A stretch of DNA of 64,000 nt from Vibrio bathopelagicus (GTDB taxonomy: Bacteria; Pseudomonadota; Gammaproteobacteria; Enterobacterales; Vibrionaceae), in the NCBI RefSeq assembly GCF_014879975.1, contig NZ_CP062501.1:868001-932000 (forward strand). Reading direction: 5' to 3'. Both the position numbers and the translations under genes were made by a program. The notes below the pieces were generated by a model, which was not told the DNA's origin, made no database searches, and was given only the letters and a program-made list of their open reading frames with translations. Position 1 is the stretch's first letter; every line of letters begins with the position of its first letter. Positions 55,075 to 64,000 of the stretch are shown here, piece after piece.

Positions 55075-56037
55075 ATGGCGAAGCCAACACAAGCTCCCAA
55101 ATCGCAAGGCCTCGATCCACGGTTGTATTGTGACTACTCAAGGTTAGTGCGAATACAGGCTCAAGCTGAATCGTTTTCCCTGCTACCTCATTTGAAAGCG
55201 GGCAGCGTGCTTTCGGGCAGACATAATTCTTTGTTCCGTGGTCGTGGGTTGAATTTCGAGGAGTTACGACATTACCAACTCGGTGATGATATTCGTAATC
55301 TTGATTGGAAAGTCACTATGCGAACGGGTAAGCCTCATGTTCGTAGTTACACCGAAGAGAAAGACCGTAATGTGATGATCTGTGTCGATCAGCGCAGCTC
55401 AATGTTCTTTGCCTCTCAAGATACCATGAAGTCAGTCGTCGCAGCCGAAGTTGCGGCATTGTGTGGTTGGCGAGTGCTCAAGGATGGTGACCGCGTCGGC
55501 TTCGTTTTAGCCTCACACCAAAAGCTATTTCACACTAAAGCGCAACGTTCTCAGTCTGACTTGCTATCCCAACTCAAACATCTTGCTAAAGCTAATCAGA
55601 GCTTGGGTGTGAATGTAAGTGACAATGAGGGAGTCGGGTTTACTCAATGGATCGAGTTGATTAAGCGAATGAGGTTAAAACAGTCGACCTTAATCTTTAT
55701 TAGTGATTGGCGAGATTGCCAAGAGCAACATCTTGATCGACTCAAGCAACTGCAACAACACAACGATATCTTGGCCATTATGGTGACCGATCCTCTGGAA
55801 CAGTCGCTGCCTCAAGATCTTGCAAACGCAAACTGGGTAGTCGGTGATGGTCGCTTTCAACTTAATCTGGATAGCCAATCTAAGGTTAACCTCGCGAGTG
55901 AGAGCCTTGCTCAAAAAGCGGCACTTCAAAAACAATCTCTTGCTAAATTAATGGCGATGAAAAACCTTCCTTATATCGAATTAGACACATCTGGCACTCA
56001 TATTTCACAGCTCCAAAAGCTGGTGGGAGGGCGCTAA
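55075..56037 (+). CDS. DUF58-domain protein
   Basis: A cytoplasmic protein of 320 residues that in this family usually accompanies MoxR. The signature GRGLNFEELRHYQLGDDIRNLDWKVTMRTGKPHVRSYTEEKDRNVMICVDQRSSMFF covers the DUF58 core (about 58-116). It includes a VWA-like strand, VDQRSS, in which the metal-site serines are partly kept. It starts 12 bases after the MoxR stop, and its stop touches the next start. It is likely an adaptor between MoxR and the membrane VWA proteins. The exact role is not known. Confidence 0.92.
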   Translation: MAKPTQAPKSQGLDPRLYCDYSRLVRIQAQAESFSLLPHLKAGSVLSGRHNSLFRGRGLNFEELRHYQLGDDIRNLDWKVTMRTGKPHVRSYTEEKDRNVMICVDQRSSMFFASQDTMKSVVAAEVAALCGWRVLKDGDRVGFVLASHQKLFHTKAQRSQSDLLSQLKHLAKANQSLGVNVSDNEGVGFTQWIELIKRMRLKQSTLIFISDWRDCQEQHLDRLKQLQQHNDILAIMVTDPLEQSLPQDLANANWVVGDGRFQLNLDSQSKVNLASESLAQKAALQKQSLAKLMAMKNLPYIELDTSGTHISQLQKLVGGR

Positions 56038-56598
56038 ATGACCGTTGAACATACGCCTCCAAGTACTTATATCCTTCGCGAATTGCACGATGTCGCTATT
56101 CCCGAAAGCGTGAGCTGGGTTCCTCAAACAATCGGTTGGAAGATCCTAGGCGTTGCATTGTTATTAGCCGCTTTCTATTTGGCTTATCGCGTAGGCTTAA
56201 GGTGGTGGAATAATCGCTATCGTAAAGAAGCACTTAAAGAACTCATGTTACTGGATGCTCGAGACAAAAACTCAACCGAACGAACCTTTAAAGTACTCAA
56301 AGTAGTGCTTCGTTATTTAGACAGTAGCAATGCCAAGTTGTTTGACCAAGCCTATGTCAACCGCTTGAATGCTTATTTGCCTGTTAGCGCTGGCACGAAT
56401 GCAAACAGTAATGCTTTCTTTACCGATGAAGTGTCGGGACTATGGATGCAAAGCTTGATTGATCCAAAGGTGCGTTTGACCTTTGAACAGCGTTTAGAGG
56501 TGATTCAAACTGCGATGATGTGGCTAAAACTTCATAAACCCGATGTACAAACAAAACCGAATGTACAAGCGACAACAGAGGGGCAAGATAATGTTTGA
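56038..56598 (+). CDS. DUF4381-domain membrane protein
   Basis: A protein of 186 residues with one membrane helix (about 35-55) and a cytoplasmic helical domain. The opening LRELHDVAIPESVSWVPQTIGWKILGVALLLAAFYL is typical of DUF4381, a component of MoxR/VWA operons. Its ATG directly follows the DUF58 stop codon. The end overlaps the next gene's start (56591) by 8 bases, showing tight translational coupling. Function is inferred only from the operon: a membrane scaffold for the VWA subunits. Confidence 0.88.
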   Translation: MTVEHTPPSTYILRELHDVAIPESVSWVPQTIGWKILGVALLLAAFYLAYRVGLRWWNNRYRKEALKELMLLDARDKNSTERTFKVLKVVLRYLDSSNAKLFDQAYVNRLNAYLPVSAGTNANSNAFFTDEVSGLWMQSLIDPKVRLTFEQRLEVIQTAMMWLKLHKPDVQTKPNVQATTEGQDNV

Positions 56599-57670
56599 TA
56601 GTTTATCTGCCAGCTTCGAGTTCGCGCATCCATTGTGGTTTATCGCGTTACCATTGCCTTTGTTGGTCTACTTGGCTGTACCGGCTTATCGAACCAAGCA
56701 AATGGCAATTAAAGTCCCATTTTTCAGTGAGTTGGTTGAAGCGATTGGTGAAGCGCCATCTGAAGGGGCAAGCCAGTTAATCCCTAGCTGGTGGCAACGC
56801 ACGACGCTGATTATTACTTGGGTATTGGTCGTGTGTGCTCTGGCGAAACCAACCATTCTTGGTGAGCCGCAGGTTCGCGAACAATTAGGTCGTGATGTCA
56901 TGGTGGTGGTCGATTTGTCCGGTTCAATGGCTGAACAAGATTTTACCTCTAAACAAGGGAACAAAATCTCGCGTTTAGATGCGACTAAAGAGGTGTTAGC
57001 TGACTTTGCTAAAACTCGAAAGGGTGACCGATTAGGCTTGATTCTGTTTGGTGACGCGGCATTTGTACAAACTCCGTTTACCGCGGATCAAGACGTATGG
57101 CTCGAACTACTCAACCAAACTGATGTGGCAATGGCAGGGCAAAGCACTCACTTAGGTGATGCAATTGGCCTTGCGATTAAGGTGTTTGAACAGAGTGAAA
57201 AGCAGAGTGCTGTAGCCCAAGATTCAAGCATCGATGCCAACGCGAAAGAGAAAGTCGTGATCGTATTAACAGACGGCAATGACACTGGAAGCTTTGTTGA
57301 GCCGATCGATGCAGCCAAGGTTGCGAAGGCTAAAGGCGTTCGAATTCATGTTATTGCGATGGGCGATCCGCAAACAGTCGGAGAGGTTGCTCTGGACATG
57401 GAAACCATCAAGCGTGTGGCTCAAGAGTCTGGTGGTGAAGCCTTTGAAGCGCTTAACCGCGACGAACTGACCAAAGCCTACGCTCAAATTGGTGAATTAG
57501 AACCTCAGTTGTATGAGAGTACGACTTATCGTCCTAAACAGGGGCTACACCATTACTTGATGGCAATTGTTGTTGTGATGTATTTGACTGCGTTTAGTTT
57601 AGCAACAATCCGCCGACGATCGCTTTTAGCTTCTTCAATGAAAAATTTGAAAGGAGAGAACAATGCCTGA
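56591..57670 (+). CDS. VWA-domain membrane protein (BatA-like)
   Basis: A protein of 359 residues with N-terminal membrane helices (about 12-30 and 70-88), a von Willebrand A domain (about 100-300) and a C-terminal helix (about 320-342). The metal-ion-dependent adhesion site is D108LSGS112, followed by a threonine (STHLGDA) and VIVLTDGNDTGS, so the metal site is complete. ATG 56591 follows GAGGGG; an earlier in-frame ATG at 56543 lies inside the previous gene. The protein resembles BatA of the Bacteroides aerotolerance operon. It probably partners MoxR. Confidence 0.92.
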   Translation: MFDSLSASFEFAHPLWFIALPLPLLVYLAVPAYRTKQMAIKVPFFSELVEAIGEAPSEGASQLIPSWWQRTTLIITWVLVVCALAKPTILGEPQVREQLGRDVMVVVDLSGSMAEQDFTSKQGNKISRLDATKEVLADFAKTRKGDRLGLILFGDAAFVQTPFTADQDVWLELLNQTDVAMAGQSTHLGDAIGLAIKVFEQSEKQSAVAQDSSIDANAKEKVVIVLTDGNDTGSFVEPIDAAKVAKAKGVRIHVIAMGDPQTVGEVALDMETIKRVAQESGGEAFEALNRDELTKAYAQIGELEPQLYESTTYRPKQGLHHYLMAIVVVMYLTAFSLATIRRRSLLASSMKNLKGENNA

Positions 57671-59387
57671 TTCTCTCGTGTTGCAACAGTTCTTTACTCA
57701 GTTTCACTTTATCCGACCATTGTGGTTGTTGGCCTTTATTCCGATGTTTTTCCTGTTGTGGATTCGCTGGAGAGAAGAGACCAAACCAACGTGGAAAGAC
57801 ATTTTGCCTGCACACTTACGTGATGCATTGACCATTGGTGAAACCGGTTGGCGCAAACAGTTACCACTAAAGCTTTTAATGGTGATTGTGACAATCGCCA
57901 TTATTATCTGCTCAGGCCCAACATGGCAACGTGAAGCTTCGCCGTTTGGTGAAGACAAAGCCTCGATGTTAGTGGTACTCGATAACAGTGACTCTATGCT
58001 GGCTAAAGACTTACCACCAAGTCGCTTGGAACGCTCCAAACAGAAAATTAGAGACTTGCTCGCAGCGCGTAAAGGCGGCAACACAGGTTTGGTTGTGTAT
58101 GCAGGCAGTGCCCACGTCGCCATGCCTGTCACTCAAGACAGCAAGGTATTCGAACCGTTTTTAGCGGCTATCAAACCCGACATCATGCCTGTATCCGGTA
58201 AGTCAGCAGAAGAGGCATTGCCACTTATCAATCAACAACTGTCTGGTGAGTTAGGCTCGTCAGTGTTGTTGGTATCAGATGGTGTAAACCCAAGCACTAT
58301 CAGGGCGTTCGAAACCTTCTTTAACGACAACCCTTATCAGCTGCTCATTCTAGCGGCAGGAAATAGCAATGTGGTGAGCGATAACCCAGTCGACCTCGAT
58401 TCATTACGCAATTTGTCGAATAAGACAGGTGGTCGAGTGATTGAGGTGACCGTTGATGATTCGGATATTCAACAACTGAATCAGGCTGTTGAAAGAAACA
58501 TGCAGCTCAACGGTGAATCTGCTATGCCTTGGAAAGACATGGGATATGGCCTACTAATCCCAATGGCTATTATCATGCTGCTGTGGTTTAGAAAAGGGTG
58601 GTTGGTTCAATGGTGTGTGGTTGGCGTTTTGATTACAGGCAGCGTGTATTCTCCGCACACTTTGGCGAAAACGGTCAGTTTGACCGCTGACAAGCCAGTG
58701 GTTGAAGAGTCCGTGACGGTTTGGGATAAAACAGCCCAATGGTGGTGGGATTTATGGTTAACGGCAGATCAACAAGGACAACGCTTATTGAACCAAAAGG
58801 AATACCTTGAAGCAGCTAAGCACTTCACAGACCCTATGAGAACGGGCGCGGCTTATTATTATGCTCGTGATTTTAAGCTGGCTCACAGTGCGTTTTTGCA
58901 GACCAAAACAGATCTTGGTTTTTATAATGCTGCTAGCGCACTAGCTCGCCAACGTGAGTACCTTGCCGCGAGAGACTTGTTGAAAACACTGAGTGAAAAG
59001 CCAGACCTGTCTCCAAAATTAAGAGCTGATGTAGAAAATAACTTGGCTGTGCTGAGCGGGATTGTCGAAGAAGTTAACCGAACCAGTGAGAGTCAATCAG
59101 GCACTACAGACGGTCCTGAAGAATCTTTAGAGCTTGATGACGATCAGCCGCGCACGGGTGATGGTGCAGAAGAAGAAACAGTAGCGGAATTAATGCTTAA
59201 GGAAACGCTTAATGCCAATGAAATATTGGGGAGCCAAGAGCTCGCCGACAAGTGGTTGAAGCGCGTAGAAGCGGATCCTAAGTTCTTCTTGAAGTCTAAG
59301 TTCCAAATTCAGTTAAGAGACCCTGCGCCTGCTATTGAGCAGACGAAAAAACAGCAACAGACGCCAAAACAGGAGCAAACACAATGA
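57663..59387 (+). CDS. VWA-TPR membrane protein (BatB/BatC-like fusion)
   Basis: A 574-residue protein: two N-terminal helices (about 18-35 and 68-84), a VWA domain (about 98-280) with metal site D107NSDS111, a helix pair (about 293-325) and a periplasmic TPR region (about 375-470). The C-terminal tail is acidic, then Gln/Lys-rich. In Bacteroides, BatB (VWA) and BatC (TPR) are separate; here both parts are in one chain, as is common in gammaproteobacteria. It overlaps the upstream VWA gene by 8 bases and the BatD-like gene by 4 bases. Confidence 0.9.
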   Translation: MPDSLVLQQFFTQFHFIRPLWLLAFIPMFFLLWIRWREETKPTWKDILPAHLRDALTIGETGWRKQLPLKLLMVIVTIAIIICSGPTWQREASPFGEDKASMLVVLDNSDSMLAKDLPPSRLERSKQKIRDLLAARKGGNTGLVVYAGSAHVAMPVTQDSKVFEPFLAAIKPDIMPVSGKSAEEALPLINQQLSGELGSSVLLVSDGVNPSTIRAFETFFNDNPYQLLILAAGNSNVVSDNPVDLDSLRNLSNKTGGRVIEVTVDDSDIQQLNQAVERNMQLNGESAMPWKDMGYGLLIPMAIIMLLWFRKGWLVQWCVVGVLITGSVYSPHTLAKTVSLTADKPVVEESVTVWDKTAQWWWDLWLTADQQGQRLLNQKEYLEAAKHFTDPMRTGAAYYYARDFKLAHSAFLQTKTDLGFYNAASALARQREYLAARDLLKTLSEKPDLSPKLRADVENNLAVLSGIVEEVNRTSESQSGTTDGPEESLELDDDQPRTGDGAEEETVAELMLKETLNANEILGSQELADKWLKRVEADPKFFLKSKFQIQLRDPAPAIEQTKKQQQTPKQEQTQ

Positions 59388-60769
59388 GTCGATATGATTT
59401 AGCTCTTGAAGCCGTTCAAGCAAAGGTAGGGAGCTTGGAGCTCTTTAAACTAACCAAGACCTTGCTTGTATCGATGGTTCTGCTGCTTAGCGCTGCTTTT
59501 TCTACACTTGCTTCTGCTTCTGCTACTGATATCTTCGATCTACAAAAAAGTGGTGATGTTGAATTGATCGCTTGGGTTGGAGAAAAACCCAAGTCAGGCG
59601 ACAAGATCATGCCTACCAAAGTTAGCGTAAATGAGCAGGTCATTCTGAACATTGAGGTGGCGACACCGCGTTGGTTAACAGGTGGCACTCGAATCGGCAG
59701 CATCGAAATCCCTAATGTGATTGCTAAGCAGCGTAACCAACTTGCGACTAACTACACTGAAAGAGTCGGTGGGACAACATGGTCGCGTCAACGTTGGGAA
59801 GTTACGCTCTATCCGATGACATCAGGTAAATTCGTGATTCCTACGCTGCCTGTTCGCGTCCAAGTTTCTGCTCCTGATGGTTCAAACGTTGGTGGCACGC
59901 TTTACACGCAGCCAATTAAGTTTGAAGCTTCGTTGCCTTCAGGTTTACTCGATAATGAATCGCCTTGGTTTTCTGCGACAGGCGTAGATATAGAGCAACA
60001 ATGGCAACGTTCGAGTGAAAACTTAAAAGTAGGTGATGCCATTACTCGAACGGTGACTATCAAGGCCAAAGACAGCTTGTCTGTATTACTGCCGAATGTG
60101 TTAAACAATGAATCGACTCAGCAGTACCAAGCTTATCCTCAACCTAATCGTTTGGATGATACTCAAGAACGTGGTGATTATCGCTCAAGCCGAGTTGAAG
60201 AGACGGTATATGTGATTCAACAAGGTGGTGAATTTACCTTGCCGGATTTTACATTCCAGTGGTGGGACAGCAAAAATCAACGTCTTGAAAGTGTAGTGAT
60301 AAAAGGCGAGGTGTTTGAAGCAAAACACACGCTCCAGTCCTTCATCAAGGCTTACATGTCAGTGTTTATTACTGTTGGTTTGGCTCTGTTAGTCTGCATT
60401 GCGTTAGTTGTTGCTGTTAAACGTTATTACACAAACCGTCCAACACCGAGTTGGCTGGTATTACGTCGTTTACTTAAGCAAGGTAATTGGGCTGAATTGA
60501 GAACCTTTATTTATCGTCAATTACGAAACGAAACCTCTCAGCTAGAACTGGGTAAAGCGCAACTTGGTAAATTGAATGGACAAAAGCGTTGGCTAGAGGA
60601 TAGCGAAGCCCTTCAACAAGGACGTGAAGATAAAAACGTATTTACTCGTTTATGGAAAGGCTTGCGTAACTTATCCGACGACAAATCAAACCAGAGCAAA
60701 TCCCGTTCAATTGCCGCTCGCTTGAAAATCCCGAAAGCCTTGCCAGACTTAAAAGATAGAACTAAGTAG
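59384..60769 (+). CDS. BatD-like protein
   Basis: The final gene of the MoxR/VWA unit, 461 residues. A hydrophobic signal segment (about 25-46) is followed by an extended beta-rich periplasmic region with VSVNEQVILNIEV, GTRIGSIEIPNV and a WEVTLYPMTSGKFVIPTLPV strand typical of BatD. A C-terminal membrane helix (about 326-345) and a basic cytoplasmic tail follow. BatD proteins are thought to display immunoglobulin-like domains that bind clients in the periplasm. The start overlaps the previous stop by 4 bases. Together the six products look like one envelope-spanning complex. Confidence 0.9.
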   Translation: MSRYDLALEAVQAKVGSLELFKLTKTLLVSMVLLLSAAFSTLASASATDIFDLQKSGDVELIAWVGEKPKSGDKIMPTKVSVNEQVILNIEVATPRWLTGGTRIGSIEIPNVIAKQRNQLATNYTERVGGTTWSRQRWEVTLYPMTSGKFVIPTLPVRVQVSAPDGSNVGGTLYTQPIKFEASLPSGLLDNESPWFSATGVDIEQQWQRSSENLKVGDAITRTVTIKAKDSLSVLLPNVLNNESTQQYQAYPQPNRLDDTQERGDYRSSRVEETVYVIQQGGEFTLPDFTFQWWDSKNQRLESVVIKGEVFEAKHTLQSFIKAYMSVFITVGLALLVCIALVVAVKRYYTNRPTPSWLVLRRLLKQGNWAELRTFIYRQLRNETSQLELGKAQLGKLNGQKRWLEDSEALQQGREDKNVFTRLWKGLRNLSDDKSNQSKSRSIAARLKIPKALPDLKDRTK

Positions 60770-60847
60770 CAAACTTTAGTCATTCGCATCGAACATAATC
60801 GGCAGGTTCTCTACTATAGGGAACCTGCTTCTTTAATATGGAACTGT

Positions 60848-61753
60848 ATGAAAAGTACCGAGCTAAATCTAATTCCTATATTTGTCGCTATCTATGAAGA
60901 GCAGAACTTATCTAGGGCTGCTAATCGCATGGATATAAGCCAACCGGCTGTGAGTAAAGCGCTTGCAAGGTTGAGAGATATCTATGATGAGCCATTGTTT
61001 CACAGAACCACTTCTGGCGTAGAGCCAACCACATTCGCTATTGATATCTATCCTGCAATGGCCGCTGCGCTTAAAAACTTTACTTCTACGTTATCCGCAT
61101 CAAGAGACTTCGACCCTAAAACTTCAGGCCGCGTGTTTTCAATTGCCTGCGTCTCGGCGGCTAGCTACGAAATGATGCCGAGAGTTATGCAGTTAATTAG
61201 CCAAGTGGCACCCGGCATAGCGTTAGAAATCCACCCTCTTTTTACAGAAGACTACGAGTCAGATCTGAGGCTACAAAGGCACGATGTGATTGTCGATATG
61301 ACGCCCAGAGGGAGAACCATGCTTAAGCATGAGGTGATTTCAACTGAAGAACTCGTTGTTGTCTGCCGTCAGGATCACCCGACAATAGGTGATACTATTA
61401 ATATGGAACAATTCCTAGCACATGAACATGTTGTGGTAGCCCGTTGGCACGCTCGTAAGAGCTTGTTGAGTTCTGAACACTTTAGTGACTTAGAAAAGCG
61501 TAAAATTGCCTACCGAGCTGCTGGTGTTGTTGAAATGCTTCCCGTTATAGAAGGGTCTGATTACTTGGGTGTGCTTCCTGTTTCGTCAGTTCGTTGTTTC
61601 GCTGAAAAATATAATGTCAAAACACTGCCGATACCATTCCATATTGATGATCTGGATATGTGTATGATCTGGCACCCGAGTAGAACCAATGAGCCAAGCC
61701 ACAAATGGTTACGCGCTAAGATCAAAGCGGCAGCAAAAGACGTATCGAGTTAG
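60848..61753 (+). CDS. LysR-family regulator (LeuO-like)
   Basis: A LysR-type regulator of 301 residues. The N-terminal domain MKSTELNLIPIFVAIYEEQNLSRAANRMDISQPAVSKALARLRDIYDEPLFHRTTSGVEPT resembles the LeuO/NodD-like branch. The effector domain spans about 94-295. The gene follows the BatD-like gene by 78 bases and may be transcribed with it or alone. No divergent target is present, so its regulon is not apparent from context. Confidence 0.9.
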   Translation: MKSTELNLIPIFVAIYEEQNLSRAANRMDISQPAVSKALARLRDIYDEPLFHRTTSGVEPTTFAIDIYPAMAAALKNFTSTLSASRDFDPKTSGRVFSIACVSAASYEMMPRVMQLISQVAPGIALEIHPLFTEDYESDLRLQRHDVIVDMTPRGRTMLKHEVISTEELVVVCRQDHPTIGDTINMEQFLAHEHVVVARWHARKSLLSSEHFSDLEKRKIAYRAAGVVEMLPVIEGSDYLGVLPVSSVRCFAEKYNVKTLPIPFHIDDLDMCMIWHPSRTNEPSHKWLRAKIKAAAKDVSS

Positions 61754-62027
61754 CCTAAAAGAGGACATCACTATGGAAAGTGTTCGCGCGATTTTAAGGG
61801 AAAGACAGCGAATTCCCCAGAGCTAAGGGGAGCGGCCTTTGCTGCAATGGACTGATACATTGACCTGCAAGTTAGAGTGACTTGGGAATCGTCGGGCATG
61901 TTCCGCTTAGTGAGCGAGGCAAACAGCCCTTGTTTGGTGAAGAACCAGTGACAGAACTAAAGTAATTAATCACTGGCTTGCTTGAGAGGCTGTTTGATTG
62001 AAGATCAATTAGTATCAAAAACTGACG
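61754..62027. other. Structured intergenic region after the LysR gene
   Basis: This 274-base region, less AT-rich than most gaps, has several dyads. CCCC with GGGG lies around 61816-61832, and CCAGTGA with TCACTGG spans 61945-61976. A 17-codon frame from ATG 61773 and a 30-codon frame ending at 61965 have no convincing start or family. It may be a terminator region, an RNA or a gene remnant. Nothing firm is called. Confidence 0.35.
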
Positions 62028-64000
62028 TTATGCCTTTTTTTGACCCTGTTCAGAGTTAAGTAAGAAGTAAGATACCCAATCATTAATCGGCAGAGGTCGC
62101 GCAAAGAAATAGCCTTGAGCGTATTTACAACCTATTTGACGCAATGTCTCAACATGATTTTGGGTTTCCAGGCCTTCTGCTATGACTGAAAAATCAAGTA
62201 TTTGTGCGAGTTTTAACACTGCACAGGTAATTTCGTAATCGACTTTAGACGAGTTAATGTCTTCAATAAAGCTACGGTCCAATTTGACGCAATCAGCAGA
62301 AAGGTTCTTCAAAACCGACAGTGAAGAATAGCCCGTACCAAAATCATCGATAGCAATTTTGTACCCTTTCGAATGAAGCACCTCAATGGTTCTCGAGCAG
62401 GTTTCAAAATCGCGCATCATGTCTCTTTCGGTAATCTCAAGCAGTAGTTGGTGAGGCTTACAATCCGTTTCATCGAGTATTACTTGCAGCTGTTCAGCCA
62501 GGTCTGTCATATAGAAGATTCTTGCAGAAAAATTGATTGAGAAAGTGACGCCTTGTAAATCAAGCCCCGCGCGTTGCCACTCGGTAATCAAGTTTGCGAC
62601 CTTCTTAAATACCCATTTATCGATGTCGATGATCAGGTCACTTTTCTCAGCAACTTCAAGAAAATCAACCGGAGGAAGTAACCCTAACTTGGGGTGTCTC
62701 CATCGAATCAAAGCCTCGGCTCCGATGATGTCTTGAGAGTTCAAATCAACCTTGGGTTGGAAGTAAACTTCCAGTTCATCATTGGCGATGGCTTGATGAA
62801 GCCCCATATTGGTTTCGATTAAGTCATTAACCTCATGTGTCATTTTGTCAGCATAGATGCGGTACTGGTCTCTACCATTGCGTTTGGCGTGATACATCGC
62901 AGTATCTGCGTTTCTAATCAAGGTTTCGCCGTCCAAACCATGAGTAGGGTATTCACACACGCCAATACTGGCTGACACGAAGATAGAATTATCACCGATG
63001 TAGTAGGGCTTACGCAGTGCTTGATTTAAACGGTCTGCGATCGGTTCGCCTTCTTCTAACCCAATGTTTGAAAACACAACCATGAACTCGTCACCCCCCA
63101 TTCGAGCGACAAAGCCTTTGTCTCCAACTAGGTTTCTTAGGATGTCAGATACATTGACCAAAAGGTTGTCACCCGGCGCGTGTCCCAGCGAGTCGTTAAT
63201 GGTTTTAAACTCATCAATGTCGAGGTAAAGCAATAAGAAAGACTCATGGTTTTGGCTCGATCTTCTGATCTCTTCGTCCAATTTTTTCGTCGCCAAAAGG
63301 CGATTGGCCAAACCGGTCAGTGGATCATGGTGAGCCAAGAAATCGAAGTTTTTCTTCTCTTCGGTGAGTTCTAAATAAGCCTCTGAAAGTCGTGAGGCCA
63401 TATCGTTATAGGCCTTTTCTAAGTGAGACCATTCATCGCTTCTGCCCAAATTGATCGGTTCTTTGAGGCTCCCAGACTCTAGGCGGTCAAAGCCATGTTT
63501 AAGCGCATTAAGTGGTTGTCTAATATGATATCTGACCACGTGGTTTACCAATAGCATCGATAATACAAACGCGGAGAGGCTAATAAGGATGGCGTTGAAT
63601 CTTGATAGACCAATTTCTTTTTCTAGCTGGTCGGTTAATTCTAAGGCTTGGTTTTGGACTCGTGACTCTGTGTTTTTCACCATTTCTAATAAGTCACTCT
63701 GTGCTTCTAAAAGAGAGGCCATTACCAACCAACGCTGTTCTAAATTGGCTCTAATTCGTTTTAATGCGGCGTTGTATCGCATTACCGTTCTGTTGATGCG
63801 CTTTTTCTCTGCGATGACGGCGGGCGTTTCGATATCAACGTTCTCTAGGTGAAGTAAGAATATATCGAGTTCTTTCTCGACCTCAATAAGCAGCACTTTT
63901 TCTGTTTCTGGAGTGATACGACTGTGAATGTCACCGACCATTTTTCCTGAAGTAAGAAAAGATTCGCGTAACATGTTGATGAGATCTAACTCGTTGTTGT
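62028..64000 (-). CDS. GGDEF-EAL membrane signalling protein (5' end outside window)
   Basis: The open frame runs through the right edge without a stop (NNELDLINMLRES), so the first residues are missing. Visible parts in order are a helical periplasmic sensor region, a membrane helix (FNAILISLSAFVLSMLLVNHVV), a HAMP-like linker, a GGDEF domain with intact MGGDEF and an EAL domain with EALIRW, DDFGTGYSSLSVL and KLDRSFIEDI. Both active sites look complete, so it could make or degrade c-di-GMP. In such pairs one activity often dominates. It is convergent with the LeuO-like gene. Confidence 0.92.
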   Translation of the reverse strand, partial: NNELDLINMLRESFLTSGKMVGDIHSRITPETEKVLLIEVEKELDIFLLHLENVDIETPAVIAEKKRINRTVMRYNAALKRIRANLEQRWLVMASLLEAQSDLLEMVKNTESRVQNQALELTDQLEKEIGLSRFNAILISLSAFVLSMLLVNHVVRYHIRQPLNALKHGFDRLESGSLKEPINLGRSDEWSHLEKAYNDMASRLSEAYLELTEEKKNFDFLAHHDPLTGLANRLLATKKLDEEIRRSSQNHESFLLLYLDIDEFKTINDSLGHAPGDNLLVNVSDILRNLVGDKGFVARMGGDEFMVVFSNIGLEEGEPIADRLNQALRKPYYIGDNSIFVSASIGVCEYPTHGLDGETLIRNADTAMYHAKRNGRDQYRIYADKMTHEVNDLIETNMGLHQAIANDELEVYFQPKVDLNSQDIIGAEALIRWRHPKLGLLPPVDFLEVAEKSDLIIDIDKWVFKKVANLITEWQRAGLDLQGVTFSINFSARIFYMTDLAEQLQVILDETDCKPHQLLLEITERDMMRDFETCSRTIEVLHSKGYKIAIDDFGTGYSSLSVLKNLSADCVKLDRSFIEDINSSKVDYEITCAVLKLAQILDFSVIAEGLETQNHVETLRQIGCKYAQGYFFARPLPINDWVSYFLLNSEQGQKKA

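Overview
The window reads as a Vibrio chromosome segment, probably from a marine species of the Splendidus/Harveyi type and probably the smaller chromosome. This is inferred from three things: a second complete F-type ATP synthase operon, an adenine riboswitch in front of an adenosine/adenine-deaminase gene, and an NspS/MbaA-type polyamine and c-di-GMP sensor pair. There are no rRNA, tRNA, phage, insertion-sequence, integrase or CRISPR signatures. The DNA is moderately AT-rich and gene-dense.

Layout. (1) 1-6314, minus strand: atpIBEFHAGD, cut inside atpD at the left edge. (2) 7055-15982: a LysR regulator divergent from a gene set of RidA, a ketoglutarate-semialdehyde-type aldehyde dehydrogenase, an M19 dipeptidase homologue, a BCCT carrier and two unrecognised proteins. 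It looks like an uptake and catabolic unit for a betaine-like or N-methylated compound. (3) 16337-18518: a prolyl aminopeptidase and two small genes. (4) 18818-23420, minus strand: a cbb3-type oxidase operon whose CcoP is fused to a triheme AdhB-like cytochrome (five CxxCH motifs) and which has no ccoQ. Divergent from it are a SUOX-fold periplasmic protein and a membrane protein with a degenerate GGDEF domain. (5) 25637-29101, minus strand: an NspS-like binding protein and an MbaA-like GGDEF-EAL protein. (6) 29492-36702: single genes (LysE exporter, PhzF, YgjV, cupin, two acetyltransferases, small membrane proteins, a DUF2860 protein, a LuxR-type regulator). (7) 36889-39026: adenine riboswitch, adenine deaminase and a Crp/Fnr regulator. 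(8) 39445-43794, minus strand: a DUF2057 protein, then a di-heme peroxidase-like protein whose gene overlaps a hybrid histidine kinase gene. (9) 44076-54013: three paralogous periplasmic sulfatases (two Cys-type, one Ser-type), an octaheme-TPR cytochrome, a LysR regulator and an anaerobic sulfatase-maturating radical SAM enzyme. (10) 54079-60769: a MoxR/DUF58/DUF4381/VWA/VWA-TPR/BatD operon. (11) 60848-64000: a LeuO-like regulator and a GGDEF-EAL protein cut by the right edge.

How it fits together. Much of the segment deals with periplasmic redox chemistry and respiration: the second ATP synthase, the fused cbb3 oxidase, a small cytochrome c, the di-heme peroxidase-like protein and the octaheme protein. 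Several loci pair a periplasmic protein with an inner-membrane signalling protein: SUOX-like with GGDEF, NspS-like with GGDEF-EAL, and peroxidase-like with hybrid kinase. The best candidates for undescribed biology are the oxidase with the fused electron-entry arm, the catabolic cluster with two unknown proteins and a metal-site-altered M19 homologue, the peroxidase-kinase pair, and the sulfatase/octaheme/maturase locus with mixed Cys and Ser active sites.
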